From: Spinellus fusiger
Taxonomy: Eukaryota > Mucoromycota > Mucoromycetes > Mucorales > Phycomycetaceae
DNA: 64,000 nt
Reading direction: 5' to 3'
NCBI GenBank assembly: GCA_025094145.1
Contig: JALLLS010000054.1
Span: forward strand, 62,001 to 126,000
The number at the start of each line of letters is the position of its first letter. The stretch's first letter is position 1. A model generated the notes under the pieces. The model was not told the DNA's origin, ran no database searches, and worked only from the letters and a program-made list of their open reading frames with translations. Shown in pieces: positions 22,140-32,758 of the stretch. Position numbers and translations under genes: made by a program.

Positions 22140-25046
22140 ATGACGACTACAAAATACGAAGAATCTATCAAAGAACTATCGTCTTTGGATCAGTCCAAGC
22201 GACTCCAAGCACTGCGCTTTATTAAGAATGTAGTGATTGGCAATAAAAACAAGAAAGATCTCTATATTAAACTAGGCGTAGTGGAGAAGTATATATCTGC
22301 ATATGCCTACCCACCTATTTATTACAGTGACTCATTGTTCATGTCATGCCATAGACTCATTGACTATCTGTATTTGACGGAAGAAGAAGGGTACCCTCTT
22401 AGAATACAAGCAGCCACCATTCTTGGTAGTATTGCTTATGGTATAGTTACCTTTTCTCTTTTCACTCTTTCTTCTGTGTAGATAAGCAGGTGTAAGTAGG
22501 CTCAAATTTCTGTCTCTATTTAGGCAAAGATGAAAATGCCATTGCTATAGTTCAGTTGGGTGCTTTGCGTCCCCTTCTTCATGCCCTACGACTGCCTTGT
22601 TCTGTGATAGATGCAGTTTACCAGCGGCGTAAATTACTAGAGGCAGTGACTCGTGCCATTAAAGCCATCTTTTCATCCTCTAAAGTATCCAAGGAGGAAT
22701 TTTATACTGTAAGTTGGAATGCATACTTCATCCAGTGTATTCTATCTGGCGTATTCTATCCACAACACATATAAATGACATTGGTAAATAGGAGGATCAT
22801 GTAGAAACAGTCGTTCAATTGCTCGAGTTGACATCTGCAGTGCTGATGGATAACGTAGAATCTTCCACTCGCACTGATCAGTTATCCCTGACAATGATTG
22901 CTGAGTTTGCTGCTGCTATTGTTGCAAGATGTTGCGATACCCAGGATCAACAAATGCGACTGGCGGCCGCAGGTGTTATTTCGCCTCTTGTGAAGCTACT
23001 GTACTCGGAATGTACAAAGGTAAGAGCAAGAGACATCCCTAGGAATTAAAAAAGAGGCGATACTAGGTACAAGAAGCTGCCTTGGATGCTCTGACTACAC
23101 TGTGCAGGGAGAATGCAGAACTAGGAAGACTCATTCTACAAGGAAAACGTAGGCTATCTTCCTTCTTTTTCCTCTAATTCACAACATGTTTAGCCAACGA
23201 AGAACACCTCATATCACAACCTAGAATGAACACCACTTCTGCCATCATGCTGGAGTTTGTAAAGGGAAAGAGTCCCACCATGCGTCTTATTGCCTCCACT
23301 TGGTAAATGTATCCTTCTCCACAGGCTTACTTATAATGACAGTTTGACCAACATGTATCGTACGGGTGCCTTTTCTGTCTCTTCTCATCCCATTGTTCTG
23401 ACGGTACTCCCTACGCTTGTCAGACTACTCACAGAGCCCTCAGGCGATGTCCAAGAAAGAGCCCCCCTTGTCTTGGCTGATCTCATCAAGGACAGTGAGG
23501 ACATGCAGAAAGCTGCTTTTGATGCTGATGCCATTCCTCGTCTGGTTGAGTTACTATCGAATCTCCCCAAGGCCTCTTTCTGTACCAAAAGCACTACCAC
23601 AATGATTCCCAAGCGAAAAGAGAAGATCAGAGAAGTACACAGTCTCTTTATTCTTCTTTCTAAACTGCATTACTTATATTTACAAAACAGAATGCACTCA
23701 TTGCCATTGCTGCTGCTACACTTACAAAGGAAGAGTGCAGAACACAGGTACTTTTGCTATTTGTTGACTAGTAGTAACTCACACAACAGGCCATTGAAGC
23801 CAAGGTACTATCCCATGTTGTGTCTGCGCTTCAGAGTGATCAGACCCATGTACGTCTAGCAGCATGTCAGTGTGCAAAATCTCTCTCTCGCAGTGTCAGC
23901 AATATACGCACGAGTCTAGTGGATGCAGGAATTGCAGGTCCTCTTATCAAGGTAAGAAACTATCCCTTCCTTCCTTCCTTCTCTCTCTCTCTCTAGAGAC
24001 TAATGGGAGGAACAGCTACTTCAGGATGATTCTGTCACAGTACAAGCAGCGGCCTGTGGCGTGGTTTGTAATTTATGCTTAGACTTTTCTCCCATGAGGA
24101 AGAGTGTCATTGAAGCAGGGGGCATTGAACGCTTTGTGGAGTTCTCTCGGTGCAGTGACGCTAAACTACAGCTCAATGGTATTTGGGCTCTGAACAGTCT
24201 TCTCTACAAGTCAGATCTTCCTGCTAAAAAGGCAGTGATGAAGGTCCTCACTTACAATGCACTGATTGATCTGCTGCATCAACCCATTCCTGCTATTCAA
24301 GAACAGGCACTTGAGATTGTAAGAAATCTCGTGTGTGGTAATCAAGAGGTAAACGACTAGAGGAGATGAACTCTGTCTTAGTGCTTCCATTTTGAACTAT
24401 AGGCTATTGAGGATGTTATTGAGGGAATAGGTAAAGATGATCTGCTGGATGTTATTGAGAGTCGACTGCAAACTACCTGTGCTATGGAAGTGGATGATGA
24501 GGCCCGTGTCTCTGTGGCAGCAGTAAGTGTTCTTTCTCTAGCTCCCCTTTTTATTAACCCACCAAGACACTTGAGCCTGCTCTTTATACTGTGGTGAATA
24601 TGTCAAGCAGTGGTGAGGAGCCCAAGGTGGCTCTGATGGGTCGACCCAATATTGTTAACAGTGTCATTCGTCACTTGGTAAGGCGCGTTGATGACTGAGT
24701 AGTCTTTTTTCTTTTTTCTTTCTTTCTCTATACTTATTACAGTCCTAGTCCCATGAAGATGCTTCTATTCGTACAGCTGCCATTTGGTGTATTATCAACT
24801 GGACATGGAATGACCCCATTGACCGGCAACAAGGTAAGGCATGGAGCTGTAGTGAATGGGATGTTCTGTACATTCATACTAATGTCCCTTTCTTTCTCTG
24901 TTTGCTTAGGATTACAAGCCCGTATCAATCATTTGCGTGAATTAGGATTGGAACCCACATTACGTGCTATGGAGAAGGATCCAAGTCGTGATGTGCGTGA
25001 TAGAGTGAGAACTGCTCTTGATCAATTCACCACTACAGGAATATAA
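22140..25046 (+). CDS. GID5: ARMC8/Gid5 armadillo-repeat subunit of GID/CTLH ligase
   Basis: Armadillo-repeat scaffold that in the GID/CTLH E3 ubiquitin ligase links the substrate receptor to the catalytic core (yeast Vid28/Gid5 drives degradation of gluconeogenic enzymes). Thirteen exons close in phase: 22140-22440, 22524-22708, 22792-23019, 23067-23148, 23194-23302, 23325-23634, 23691-23747, 23790-23951, 24016-24348, 24403-24522, 24567-24677, 24749-24833, 24910-25046, giving 739 aa (human ARMC8 673). The N-terminus QALRFIKNVVIGNKNKKDLY is typical of ARMC8, followed by repeated ARM units such as VQEAALDALTTLCRENAELG, HVRLAACQCAKSLSRSV, VQAAACGVVCNLCLDFSPMR, and KLQLNGIWALNSLLY. The C-terminal block SIRTAAIWCIINWTWND and GLEPTLRAMEKDPSRDVRDR is the most family-specific. 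ATG 22140 precedes the first ARM helix. It lies 103 bp downstream of the TatD gene. Confidence 0.93.
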
Positions 25047-25247
25047 AACATACAAACACAAACACATCCCATCCTATTCCATCCCATCCCATCTTTACTT
25101 CTAAGGACCGCTTTCTACATATATCTCATTCACACATCAATACTCTACAAATACACAGATATAAAGTACAATAAACGAGAGTCCATGCAAGAAGGCATCA
25201 CTTTTTGACATTTTTTTATAATGAAAGTTGAGACAAAACAGTGGATT

Positions 25248-25856
25248 TTACTCGCGACGACCACGGCCTAAAAGTATGATTTCAACTGTAAGTGACTGTT
25301 GCTATGTGTTTTAGGTTGAATCAAACTTACCCATACCACCACGGAACTCAGGCTTGAAGTCACCGGAAGCACCCTCCTTGCGTCTGTAGTCATCACGGTC
25401 ACCACGAGGACGAGCACCTTCACGGCCCTCACCACCGAAAGGACGACGAGGAGCAGCAGCACGCACAGCCTTCTTCATGGTAGCAGGAACAATCTCTTGG
25501 GGCAAGTGCAAGTACTCACGGAGGTAGTTGATACCCTCATCAGTGAGAGTGTAGTAGTAGAATTGCCAAGAGAACTGAGTCTTGACAAGACCCTTGGAAG
25601 TCAAGGACTGCATGGACTTGATGACCTCGAGGTTGGGGACTTCCAACTCAGAGTGCTTGGGAGCGTTGAAGTCCTTGGCAGCCACCAAAGCGCCGTCTAT
25701 AGAGCACAAGAAAAAGAAAAGGTCATTTAGCTGTATGGACTTTATCTGGTATGTCTTGCTGTGTGTATGTTATACGCTATTCTTATTATTTGACGATAGA
25801 TTACCCTTGAAAAGAGCCTCGTAGATGGTCTTTCTGTTTTCCTTGGAGATAAGCAT
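25248..25856 (-). CDS. RPS10: 40S ribosomal protein S10 (eS10)
   Basis: Component of the small ribosomal subunit beak. Three minus-strand exons close in phase: 25856-25805, 25696-25331, 25267-25248 (the last only 20 nt), giving 145 aa (human 165, yeast 105). It begins [19 protein letters not shown], then [19 protein letters not shown] of the plectin/S10 domain, [17 protein letters not shown], and an Arg/Gly-rich tail ([11 protein letters not shown] ... RGRRE). Codon use is strongly C/G-ending compared with neighbours, as expected for a highly expressed ribosomal gene. It converges with ARMC8/Gid5 with 201 bp between stops. Confidence 0.97.
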
Positions 25857-27016
25857 GGTGGTTCTATGGAGGGCTTTTGTTTAACAACAGTTCTTTTACT
25901 TTTTCTTCTATTCTTTTCTCATTTGTCATTTTTTTCTCTCTCTTTTTTCTTTCATTCTTTTTCTCTTTTCTCTTTTCTTTCTTCTTTCTTTCTTTTTTTT
26001 TAATTGACAGGGGGGTATGTCTCTACCACAGCTACAATAGGAGAGAGTAGAATAGATCTGTAGGTGGATAGACAGGTGGATGGTATCCTCTGAGGAGGAG
26101 AGGGATGGATGCGTGGATGCGTGGATGCGTGGATGGATGGGCTACGTACCGATGCGGGGAAAGAGGAGGATACCATGGTACAGCCAAAAGACTGTTTTCA
26201 TCAGGCTCACCCGTCCGACCCACCTATTGCCTCTTTTGGAATATTTCCTCTTAGTTTTTAGCCAATCATCACTCTACTAGAAGGACTCCGAAGAGAGGGT
26301 TGTGGATGCAAAAAGTAGAAAAGGACAGTGCTATGAAATACTAGGTGTTTGAATAAACAAGTCACAAATAGATAAAGTCAATGTGTCCGGGGCAGACGAT
26401 TCAATTCAACTGGATCAAGTCCATTGTAGAGCCAACACAAATGAAATGCCTTGAAAGAACACCTTCTTTCTGTTTCCTGCTATCATCAGCAGTAGCAGCC
26501 ACAGTGACTCTTCTTTTATAAGTGAGGGCTGTCTCTGCTCCTATGTATTCATTGTCCGATGGCCTCTTCAATGTTGGTGGTGCTCTTCTGCTGCTGTTCT
26601 ATCTCCACGGACTTGTTACTCTTTGTAACGATTGAGACATTCCGGACTTGGAATCGGTACAAGAAATCGTTGGATCATGTGATTGATATCTAGACGAAGA
26701 ACAAAGTGTTGTAGACTACAGTAGATAGAAAGAAGAAAACACATAGAAGGAAAAACTACTAGTAGATACATAGCAGAGGACTAGTATAAATAAGAGAAAA
26801 TATATTCATAATAAATATCATCCTCCTCTACCCTATATTCTATTATCAAGGCCTAGTGCTATTTCTATCTTATATCTATTATCTATCCTGAACGTTACAC
26901 TCTTTTTAAACACATTGTGACTCTTACAATAGTAATAGTCACAGTCGCAGTCATAGTCATAGTTATAGAAGATCAGGTGTACAGTAGTCACACCATACGC
27001 TAATGCCTCTTCTGCC
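25857..27016. other. Upstream region of RPS10, no other gene seen
   Basis: Starts with a long polypyrimidine tract (25880-26003; purine-rich on the RPS10 strand) that is probably its leader and promoter. A short GGATGCGT repeat lies at 26098-26135. The rest (26280-27016) shows no convincing coding sequence on either strand. Confidence 0.5.
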
Positions 27017-27221
27017 TACACACCCAAAGACTTTCTGGCCTTTAAGCGGTGATATCCTCTTTTCTAGACCGAAAACATTTTGCTGTTTTATGTACCTGTG
27101 TTTAAAATCAAAGGTTTGTAAGTATCTAAATTATTATTTCCTTTTGTAGTATACCACACTATCAAATTGTATTATCGATAGAATATAGTGTTGATGAATA
27201 ATATTGTTTATTGTAATACTA

Positions 27222-27476
27222 TGTCGTCTTTGGGCTCTTAGTCCAAAGGAAATCCTGTCATTTAACAGGTAGTTAAACTCTCATGTTTATTACTTTGTAT
27301 TGCTACGTCTTTTATACTTTTCTACCACTAGTATTTTAGCTTCAGGGGTATGCTATTGACTACTATGAATTATTATCCCTTAGTATTTGATAGCATCCAC
27401 CTTCTCAGTTTAGTAGTAGGAGTCGGTATTTCCAAAGAGGGTTGCAGTTCCAGTTATAGAAAATGTCTTTACGACA
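27222..27476 (+). mobile_element. MITE-like insertion, copy A (255 bp)
   Basis: Begins TGTCGT and ends ACGACA (6-bp terminal inverted repeat) and is flanked by ACTA on both sides (27218-27221 and 27477-27480). The corresponding position of the second Tc1-like copy (about 51,380) lacks it. About 85% identical by eye to copy B at 27987-28242. No coding capacity, so non-autonomous. Confidence 0.8.
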
Positions 27477-27986
27477 ACTATAGCTAATACTATAGTATGT
27501 ACTATAGCTACTGCCTTAGTGCATTCCCTTCATAGCAATAGAATCTATACCCTAAAGGCCTTGTTCTTTATCCTTGGGAGATAGATCATTATACTCAGGA
27601 TTATACCCTAGACACTGTTGATAGTATAGAAGACTACTTGGTACTGACTTGAAAGGAGTCTTTATTTATTAACAATACAATGAGTGTCTTGTAGATTACA
27701 ATGAGTTCAAGCCGAGATAAAGACACTGCTTACTTTTTTTACTTTCAGAATAGCCTCTGGTGGTATCTATGACCTCTTTCTATTGTTCTAATCTGTTAAT
27801 AATAGTACATTACCTTGTTTATTTATGCTCATATTGACAAGTACTTGAGTGTTAAGTTATATGGACGGTGTGAGAAATAACAAAAAGAGGGGAATATCAA
27901 AACAAATAATATTTCATATATTATTCTGGTGATCTATTACACTTTAACCTCAACTCATAAAATCTACAAGTCAAAATTCACAAGTC

Positions 27987-28242
27987 TGTCGTCAATGGCT
28001 TGTTAGTCCAAAGGAAAACCGGTCAGTTAACAGGTAGTTAAACTCTTATGTTTATTATTTCATAACATTGTGTCTTTTATACTTTTCTACTACTAGTATT
28101 TAGCTTCAGGGGTATGTTATTGAATACTACAAACTATCATCATCCCTTAGTATTCAATGGCATCCCCTTCTCAGTTTAGTAGTAGGAGTTGGCATTTCCA
28201 AAAAGGGTTGTAGTTCCAATTATAGAAAATGTCTTTACGACA
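27987..28242 (+). mobile_element. MITE-like insertion, copy B (256 bp)
   Basis: Same family as copy A: TGTCGT start, ACGACA end, flanked by AGTC on both sides (27983-27986 and 28243-28246). Absent at the matching point of the second Tc1-like copy (about 50,890). The left flank also carries a short extra CAAGTC-containing repeat, so the insertion point was locally rearranged or duplicated. Confidence 0.8.
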
Positions 28243-28936
28243 AGTCAAGCAATTCACACTCTATTTGCCTTGAGCCTAAAGCCCAGTATTAGAAACAATA
28301 CTTTGTTATCATTAAGCCCCACTGTTAATACCAGTTACAATGAGACAGTTGAGATGATTATGAATACTGAGTCAATAAATGACTATACTGTTCTTAATAT
28401 AAGTGAATCTAGTTCTATTTTATGGACAATGACCACTAGAGTTAATTCAGTGTGTTCTGTAATATATCTTTCTTAAGCATTGTCATGCTGCAAATACTGT
28501 GGGCTTAAGGATAACACATTATGTTAAACAATAAATGCAGTGACTGAGTTGTAGTTTTGGGGTGATTCTTGTTCTATTTCTTCTCTTTACAGCCAATTTT
28601 CTACTTTTTAATTGCAAAGTCAATCGTCACTGCTTAAACAGGCAAGTAGAGTTTGAAATATCTCATTTAGATATCTCAAAAGCTTTTCTAAACACATTAA
28701 CCAATCATAAAAATATTTCAATTTTATTCTCAGAATATTTCTTTTTATATCCCAAAATCTCCTGGTGTGTAGAGGATGACATATCGGACAATGGAATATT
28801 ATAGAAAGGCGCTTGAATAGACTCTTCCATTGGACTTACCACTGATACAAAGACATTCCTATAAACCCAGAGTCAGTGGCTCTTAACAAAAAAAAAAACA
28901 AAAAAAAAAGAAGTCTTACAGGTCCACCCACCAATA

Positions 28937-30426
28937 ATGGCAGACTCACCCACCAGTCGCAAGACAAGACATTTGGCTATCCAAAGCCTTCTTCACAAAA
29001 GAGCAAACAAGGAGAAAACATGGACTTGTTGTGAGACGGTCTTTGAGTCTCCCTCGGCCATTGGTAGACATATCCACGCTCAGCACAGTGCAGCCATTGA
29101 AGAAGAAGAACGACAAAGGACACACCGTAGAGCAATAGAAGAAGAGAAGGAAAACAAACACAGCAACTCACCCGCCCATGCACTTCGAAAGAGAAGAACA
29201 GCCAAGGTAATCTGAGTCTTTACCTTGTTCCCTCCTCAACACACATAGACAGATAGACAGATAAATCTCCTCTTTTTCTTCTTCTTCTTTAACCCTCGTA
29301 TTCTATTAGGGCCATTCAGACTCTATTGCTCTCCAATGCGAGTGTGATCAAGACACAAATACTGTGATTCTATTTTATCACTACAGCCATGTTCCTGATC
29401 CCGAGGGATTTGCACAAGACCATCTGGCATGGACCCCACTGACAGGAAAAGTACGTATTGCAGAAGAAGGCATCAATGCTACACTCGCAGGTCCAGTAGA
29501 AACCATCCAGGCCTACATCGCATGGATCAAAACAACCCCCTGCATGGCCTCTCTTTCTAAAGACACGGACACAAAAGACTTTTTCAAGCCTTCTCCTGGG
29601 TGCCAGCATGTATTTGATGATCTCTCCGTCAAGAGAGTGGATGAGATATGTCCGTTGAAAAGTGGACAGGTGACACTGGAGGATGTGAGGCAGCCACAGC
29701 ATCAGCAGCAGAAACTTAGTCCAGAGGAGTTTCATGCCCGTCTCCAGCAACAAGAGGTGGTGCTGATGGATACACGCAATTACTATGAAAGTAGAATTGG
29801 TCATTTCCAAGGGGCTGTTCTTCCGCCTATCCGTAAATTCAGTCGTTTTCCTGACTATATTGATAGGAACAAAGAGAGTCTGGATGGAAAGAAGATTCTT
29901 GCCTATTGCACAGGGTGAGTTGACTCTTAAGATATATATATGTATATGTATATAGAAAAGTATAGAAGAGAGGCTTATGACCTATAGAGGAATTCGATGT
30001 GAAAAGGCCACTGCTTATATGCGCCAGACACTCTCCACTGACACTGAGGTTTGGATGCTCCAGGGTGGCATCCACAACTACCTAGAGTGGTGGTCTTCCC
30101 AGTCCCAAGAAAAGGAGATGGAGGAGGTGTGGAAAGGAAAGAATTATGTGTTTGATGCACGACAAGGGCTCCATGCACAATTGCCAGAACAGAGACAAAG
30201 AAGTATCGTTGGGGAGTGCACTGTATGTCATTCCCCCTGGGATACTTATGTCAAATGTCAGTCCACCCATTGCCACTTGCTTGTTCTTTGCTGTCCAAGC
30301 TGTAGTGACAAGGGACATCTGTCCTACTGCTGTGGAGAATGTACTAGAGGAGAAAAGGGAACAGATGGGGTGTGTGCCTGTGAACGAGAGAGAAGAATTG
30401 AAGAGATGAAACCATTAGGGTGTTGA
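28937..30426 (+). CDS. TSTD2/TrhO-like rhodanese with N-terminal zinc-finger-like segment
   Basis: Eukaryotic relative of bacterial TrhO (YceA), the enzyme hydroxylating tRNA uridine-34; animal TSTD2 is its homologue. Exons 28937-29206, 29310-29914 and 29988-30426 close in phase for 437 aa. The N-terminal ~90 residues hold a zinc-finger-like TCCETVFESPSAIGRHIHAQ segment followed by a charged helix. The TrhO N-domain follows (FYHYSHVPDPEGFAQDHLAW, VRIAEEGINATLAG), then the rhodanese domain (VVLMDTRNYYESRIGHFQGA) with active loop AYCTGGIRCEKAT; the catalytic Cys is about residue 290. The C-terminus has YVFDARQGLH and a Cys-rich cluster (GECTVCHSPWDTYVKC, CCPSCSDKG, CCGEC) typical of the family. 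The splice junction falls inside the active-site loop. Whether it hydroxylates tRNA in fungi is inference. Confidence 0.9.
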
Positions 30427-30525
30427 AATGTTTATGAAGATGCTATGAAGATGCTATGGAGATGCTAAATAGAACGATATGGAGATTGTGCTGCCAGCAG
30501 CATAAAAATAAACAATAAAGAGATG

Positions 30526-30640
30526 CAATATAAAAACAGAAGCAGAAGCAGAAGCAGAAACAAAAATAAAAGCAGAAACAAAAATAAAAGCAGAAACAAA
30601 AATAAAAGCAGAAACAAAAATAAAAACAAAAAGAGAGAAC
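30526..30640 (+). repeat. Purine-rich repeat (AGAAACAAAAATAAAAGC)n
   Basis: About five copies of an 18-bp purine unit, preceded by AGAAGC hexamers, between the convergent TSTD2-like gene and the coiled-coil gene. Confidence 0.85.
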
Positions 30641-30722
30641 AGAGAACAGAGAACAAAATCTTACAAGGGACATCTCTACCTATCCATCCTCTTCTTTTCT
30701 CTCGTAAAGTAGGTCTTGCCAT

Positions 30723-32758
30723 TTACTTGCTTTCTCTTGCCTTCCACTTCTTTCGCATTCCCTTCCAAAAGGGAGAGTGTGTCTTTTCAGAGGAAGAAGA
30801 GGGACGACTCATAACATTCGGATCATCCGCCTCTGGATCGTCCATCCATTTAGTGCCTCTTGGGAAATCAGAGTTGTTGGCCTGCCATGCATACACTTCA
30901 TCAATCTCTCTTGTCACTGATATCTGTGTAGGTGCGGGTGATAGGGTGCTGTCCATATCAAGATCATCTTGATCATCCTGTGGAAGTGTAAACAGTGTGT
31001 CGGATCCCTCTTCTGTCATAGTGTTCACAGAAATGGCCTGTGCAGGAAGAGCCTCCAGGACCTTTGGACGAGAGAGGGAGATGGGGTAGGTGCGTGAATA
31101 AGGGTGTGGGTGTGAGTAGGAATGAGAGCGGATGGGCGACAGGGGAGACATGGGCGCTGTGGTGGGGAGGGGAGGGAGTGGCTCTGAGGGAGGAGGCGTG
31201 GCGGGTGGCAGGTGGATGTCCGCCCATTTTGCAACATAGGACTTTCTAGAGAAGGGAGAGTAGACGCCATCGCTTGGATGACGCTGGAGTGGGTTGCCGC
31301 CAGGGGGAGTCACCGACGCATGGTGAGAGAAAAGGGTGTCGATGGGGTGGGGGCTATCGGCCTTGATGTCATTCTGCACAAACATAAGCTGGTGTGGGGA
31401 GGAGGTGACAGAAGATCCAAAGGTAGAATTGCTGTTGGTCCTGCAGTGGCCTTTGGCTTCTCTTTCCTCGGCCATCAATGGAGGGAGCCCTGACGTGTGG
31501 CGACTGGGGAGGGGTGTGGGTGGGCACTGTGCTTTGTCCTTGAGGAGGTCTTGGAGCTGATTCTCTTTGCTTGCTAAATGATCCTCCAATGTCTTGATTC
31601 TTTCCTTTGCACTCTCTGTCTGTGCGTTGAAGTCATCCTGGAGTTCTTCTGATACAACCAGCAGCATACGGACCTGCCCTTGACTCATTTCCAATTCCCC
31701 CTCCAACACAACAATGTCTCGTTCAAGATGTTGTTTTGTTTTTTGCAGAGTCATGATCTCCGCCTGTAGCACCTTGAGTTCAGCACGCGCGTTACTAATT
31801 TCAGCAGGCACCCATGTTGTCTCATGAGAGGGTGTGGGCGAAATCTCAAGGCTCTGTTGCAATGCCTCAATAAAGCTGTGTTGCAATGCGACTAGATCTG
31901 ACAGTTGACGGACGCACGTTGACTCGTTCTCCCTGTCCCTTTGACTGTCTTCTAGGAGCCTCTGCATTGACTGCTCTCGACTGCTCCACTGCTGCTGGTA
32001 GTCACTGGCATGTTGCTCAGCCCTCTCTAGCCGCTGTCCAGTGGTGAGCAGAAGATCCTCGAGCTGTGCAATGTAGGCCACGTGGTTGTTGTGCTTCGAT
32101 GGATGGCCAAGGGGTGACAAGGGATCCCGAACACTGATCATGTCGGGAGGACACGTTTCTTGCCTGCCTTTTGGACGCTCCTGTAGCACCTGAAATAGCT
32201 TTGGTACGCCTGTCACCACCTTACTTGGAGGACAGGCTATCATGCCCTCAGAAAGGGTGGCTGATCGAGTGAGCTGCTGGTATTGAAAACAGAAATGAAT
32301 GGAAATGAAATGGATTGGTCAACGAGGCATGTACTATTTACCTGCCAATCGCGATGTCCGTTACTGGGTGTGGCGGCTGAGGGCAAGGGTGTGGCAGCAG
32401 TGGAAATGCCCCCAAAGCTGCTGTTTCTCCGCATGGCTATGCCCTGAGCAGCTCTGTTGGAGGAGAGACAGGAAGTGGTTCGTTTGAGGGGGAAGACAGG
32501 CATGGGTGAAAGAGGGGAGAGAGCAGGCAGGAACATGGACTGTGGAGAGTGGCTGGTCTGTATTGTCAAGGGCTCTTCTTGGCCTGATTTTTGCCACACA
32601 GAAGAAACCATAGCAAGGCTCTTAATACGTTCTAATTCTCGATCGACATTCCTAAGCTTTTCTACTGGATGGCCTGAGCTTTGAGGTCGTTGTTTTAGCC
32701 AGCTCATCGTCGAAGTCACTTGTCGTCGTTGTTCCGAAGCATTTCCATTGATCACCAT
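30723..32758 (-). CDS. Unknown coiled-coil protein with low-complexity tail
   Basis: Not recognised. Two minus-strand exons, 32758-32342 and 32276-30723, close in phase for 656 aa. The first ~190 residues are Ser/Pro-rich with a possible proline-directed site cluster (ALSPLSPMPVFP). A coiled coil of roughly 170 residues follows (HVAYIAQLEDLLLTTGQRLE onward, through LKVLQAEIMTLQKTKQHLER and ESAKERIKTLEDHLASKENQ). Then comes a long disordered Ser/Pro/His-rich region with PPPSEPLPPLPTTAP and tandem HSYSHPHPYS. An acidic stretch (PQDDQDDLDMDS) and a basic aromatic C-terminal tail (PFWKGMRKKWKARESK), which could bind membrane, end the protein. This pattern suggests a cytoskeletal or polarity scaffold; that is inference only. 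It converges with the TSTD2-like gene. Confidence 0.8.

Larger units (their letters stand above)
27017..28771 (+). mobile_element. Tc1/mariner-like element, copy 1, with two nested insertions
   Basis: Degenerate DNA transposon bounded by TA and inverted termini: left end CACACCCAAAGA from 27019, right end (reverse complement) CACACCAGGAGATTTT from 28769. The same ends and the whole interior recur in inverted orientation at 50387-51590. Removing two MITE-like insertions (27222-27476 and 27987-28242, plus their 4-bp duplications) leaves about 1.24 kb, matching the 1.2 kb of the second copy. Decayed coding remains include a stretch near 28385-28445 (VLNISESSSILW) which, with the homologous stretch in copy 2, may be the eroded first-Asp block (IDESGFNLW type) of a Tc1 transposase. 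It is not coding-competent. Confidence 0.85.

Noticed and set aside
30443..30722. Minus-strand hydrophobic frames
   Set aside because: Translation of the 18-bp purine repeat gives artificial FCFYFCF or FLFLL patterns.
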